The notes under the pieces: generated by a model | Seen by the model: the letters and a program-made list of their open reading frames with translations, nothing else | Told to the model about the DNA's origin: nothing | Database searches by the model: none | Source of the DNA: Acidobacteriota bacterium | Lineage (GTDB): Bacteria; Acidobacteriota; Vicinamibacteria; Vicinamibacterales; UBA8438 | Assembly: GCA_011523485.1 (NCBI GenBank) | Contig: WTGR01000053.1 | Coordinates: forward strand, 1 to 5,163 | Length of the DNA: 5,163 nucleotides | Reading direction: 5' to 3' | Shown here: positions 1 through 5,163 of the stretch, one piece after another | Layout: every line of letters starts with the position of its first letter | How positions within the stretch are numbered: position 1 is the first letter of the stretch | Program-made: the position numbers and the translations under genes

Positions 1-57
1 GACTTGATGAGCGTTCTGAGCCAGGTCGAGAAGAAGAAGTCCGAGGAGGAAGGCTGA
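1..57 (+). CDS. rplJ: Ribosomal protein L10 (uL10), C-terminal end only
   Basis: The first 57 bases read in frame 1 as 18 codons ([18 protein letters not shown]) and a TGA stop; the 5' part lies outside the window. The peptide fits the end of the C-terminal helix of L10, the ribosomal stalk base that binds L7/L12 dimers: a hydrophobic LMSVLSQV stretch followed by a highly charged Lys/Glu tail. The identification rests mainly on position, because rplJ almost always precedes rplL and the stop here is only two bases before the rplL start, which suggests translational coupling. The fragment is too short to identify from sequence alone. Confidence 0.85.
   Translation, partial: DLMSVLSQVEKKKSEEEG
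44..53 (+). promoter_or_regulatory. Ribosome binding site of rplL, inside rplJ
   Basis: AGGAGGAAGG is a near-ideal Shine-Dalgarno sequence ending six bases before the rplL ATG. It lies within the last codons of rplJ, where it encodes Glu/Gly. Such a strong site fits the need for several L12 copies per L10 on each ribosome. Confidence 0.85.
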
Positions 58-59
58 GC

Positions 60-446
60 ATGGCTGACGTGACCCAGGACCAGGTGGTCGATTACATCAA
101 GGAAATGTCGGTTCTCGAGCTGTCGGGACTCGTCAAGCGGCTCGAGGACGAGCTGGGCGTGTCGGCGGCGGCCGCGATGCCGGTCGCGATCGCGGGGGCC
201 GCGGCGCCCGGCGCGGCGGCGGCCGAGGAGGAGCAGACCGAGTTCACGGTGACGCTGACCGAGATCGGGCCGAAGAAGATCAACGTGATCAAGGTGGTCC
301 GCGAGGTCACGAGCCTGGGCCTCAAGGAGGCGAAGGATCTGGTCGAGAGCGCGCCGAGCGCCGTGAAGGAAGCGATCCCCAAGGACGAGGCGGAGGCGCT
401 GCAGAAGAAGTTCGAGGAAGTCGGCGCCAAGGCCGAGATCAAGTAG
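60..446 (+). CDS. rplL: Ribosomal protein L7/L12 (bL12)
   Basis: A complete 128-aa protein, normal length for bL12. It forms the mobile ribosomal stalk on L10 and recruits and stimulates the translation GTPases (EF-Tu, EF-G, IF2, RF3). Three parts are visible: an N-terminal helical dimerisation and L10-binding region (about residues 1-33, with [20 protein letters not shown]), a flexible Ala/Gly/Pro hinge (about 35-55) and the globular C-terminal domain (about 59-128). The domain contains the conserved [20 protein letters not shown] stretch (76-95), the GTPase-factor contact surface. The ATG start follows a strong Shine-Dalgarno and gives the family's usual N-terminus. The gene is followed by a 164-base gap before rpoB, so its expression can be set apart from that of rpoB. 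Nothing is unusual about the protein. Confidence 0.98.
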   Translation: MADVTQDQVVDYIKEMSVLELSGLVKRLEDELGVSAAAAMPVAIAGAAAPGAAAAEEEQTEFTVTLTEIGPKKINVIKVVREVTSLGLKEAKDLVESAPSAVKEAIPKDEAEALQKKFEEVGAKAEIK

Positions 447-490
447 GCCTCGGCGCACGTCGTGGCCCGGCGGGTGTCGGCGGCCGTCCG

Positions 491-520
491 TCGCCGGCGG
501 CGCGCCCGCGCCGCCGGCGG
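491..520 (+). promoter_or_regulatory. Perfect 12-bp GC hairpin in the rplL-rpoB gap, candidate attenuator
   Basis: Bases 492-503 (CGCCGGCGGCGC) and 508-519 (GCGCCGCCGGCG) are exact reverse complements around a four-base loop (GCCC); 491 and 520 can add a U·G pair. It starts 45 bases after the rplL stop. No T-run follows (the next bases are GTCGGTCCGG), so it is not a canonical intrinsic terminator. A smaller hairpin follows at 527-540 (five pairs including one G·U, loop CGCG). In E. coli a partial terminator in this same gap reduces transcription into rpoB, and by analogy this hairpin may attenuate, pause or protect the rplL 3' end. The hairpin is seen directly; the role is inferred. Confidence 0.55.
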
Positions 521-545
521 GTCGGTCCGGGCGCGCTCGGCTTGC

Positions 546-586
546 AGGAAGGGCCGCGCGACGCGACCGCGTCCGACGCGTTTCCT
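546..586 (+). promoter_or_regulatory. Long imperfect stem-loop before rpoB, candidate RNA-processing site
   Basis: Bases 546-551 (AGGAAG) pair with 581-586 (TTTCCT, one G·U). After a GGC bulge, 555-558 (CGCG) pair with 577-580. C559 pairs with G575, and 560-564 (GACGC) pair with 569-573 (GCGTC) around the loop GACC. This makes about 16 pairs with single-base bulges A576 and C574. The stem ends nine bases before the rpoB Shine-Dalgarno. E. coli has an RNase III cleavage site between rplL and rpoB, and an extended stem like this is a plausible counterpart. GC-rich DNA folds readily by chance, so the function is uncertain. I see no convincing -35/-10 promoter in the 447-610 gap. Confidence 0.35.
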
Positions 587-594
587 TGATCGAC

Positions 595-602
595 GGAGAG
601 GG
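595..602 (+). promoter_or_regulatory. Ribosome binding site of rpoB, supporting the GTG start
   Basis: GGAGAGGG contains GGAG and GAGG cores, the latter ending nine bases before GTG at 611. This decides the start: the next in-frame ATG is at residue 42, after the conserved N-terminal motif, so GTG 611 is the only start that fits both the Shine-Dalgarno and the family. Confidence 0.8.
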
Positions 603-610
603 CTTCAACC

Positions 611-5163
<4,553 letters not shown>

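Noticed and set aside
467..522. Nine-base direct repeat CCGGCGGGT at 467-475 and 514-522
   Set aside because: It is short, made of G and C apart from the final T, and in a region of low complexity; chance is a sufficient explanation.
447..610. Possible promoter for rpoB in the gap
   Set aside because: TTGCAG at 542 could be read as a -35 element, but no -10-like AT-rich hexamer lies at a suitable distance and the region is almost entirely GC.

Overview
This window is the 3' part of a bacterial ribosomal-protein/RNA-polymerase operon, all on the + strand, in the classical order rplJ (last 18 codons), rplL, rpoB, rpoC (first 55 codons). The DNA is strongly GC-rich by eye, with mostly G or C at third codon positions. 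The RpoB wording (a cysteine-knuckle insert after a [11 protein letters not shown] stretch, the run [10 protein letters not shown] near the flap, and [20 protein letters not shown] near the C-terminus) resembles what I remember of Acidobacteriota, perhaps a Vicinamibacteria-like soil lineage. That placement is from memory and moderate in confidence.

Layout: 1-57 is the end of L10. Two bases later rplL (60-446) encodes ribosomal stalk protein L7/L12. Bases 447-610 form a 164-base non-coding gap with two stem-loops: a perfect 12-bp GC stem at 492-519 and a longer imperfect stem at 546-586. Then come a Shine-Dalgarno sequence and the GTG start of rpoB (611-4984, 1457 aa, the complete beta subunit). 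Thirteen bases after its stop, rpoC (beta') begins at 4998 and runs off the window.

How the parts work together: L10 and L12 build the ribosomal stalk that recruits translation GTPases, while beta and beta' form the RNA polymerase catalytic core. In E. coli the same gap between rplL and rpoB carries a partial terminator and an RNase III site that lower polymerase output relative to ribosomal protein output. The two hairpins here sit in the right place for such a role, but that is inference.

No mobile element, CRISPR array, tRNA, rRNA, defence module or novel gene system is visible. The points worth a second look lie inside RpoB (an eight-cysteine zinc-ribbon-like insert of about 60 residues, a second charged insert, a missing segment relative to E. 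coli, an acidic tail) and in the rplL-rpoB gap.
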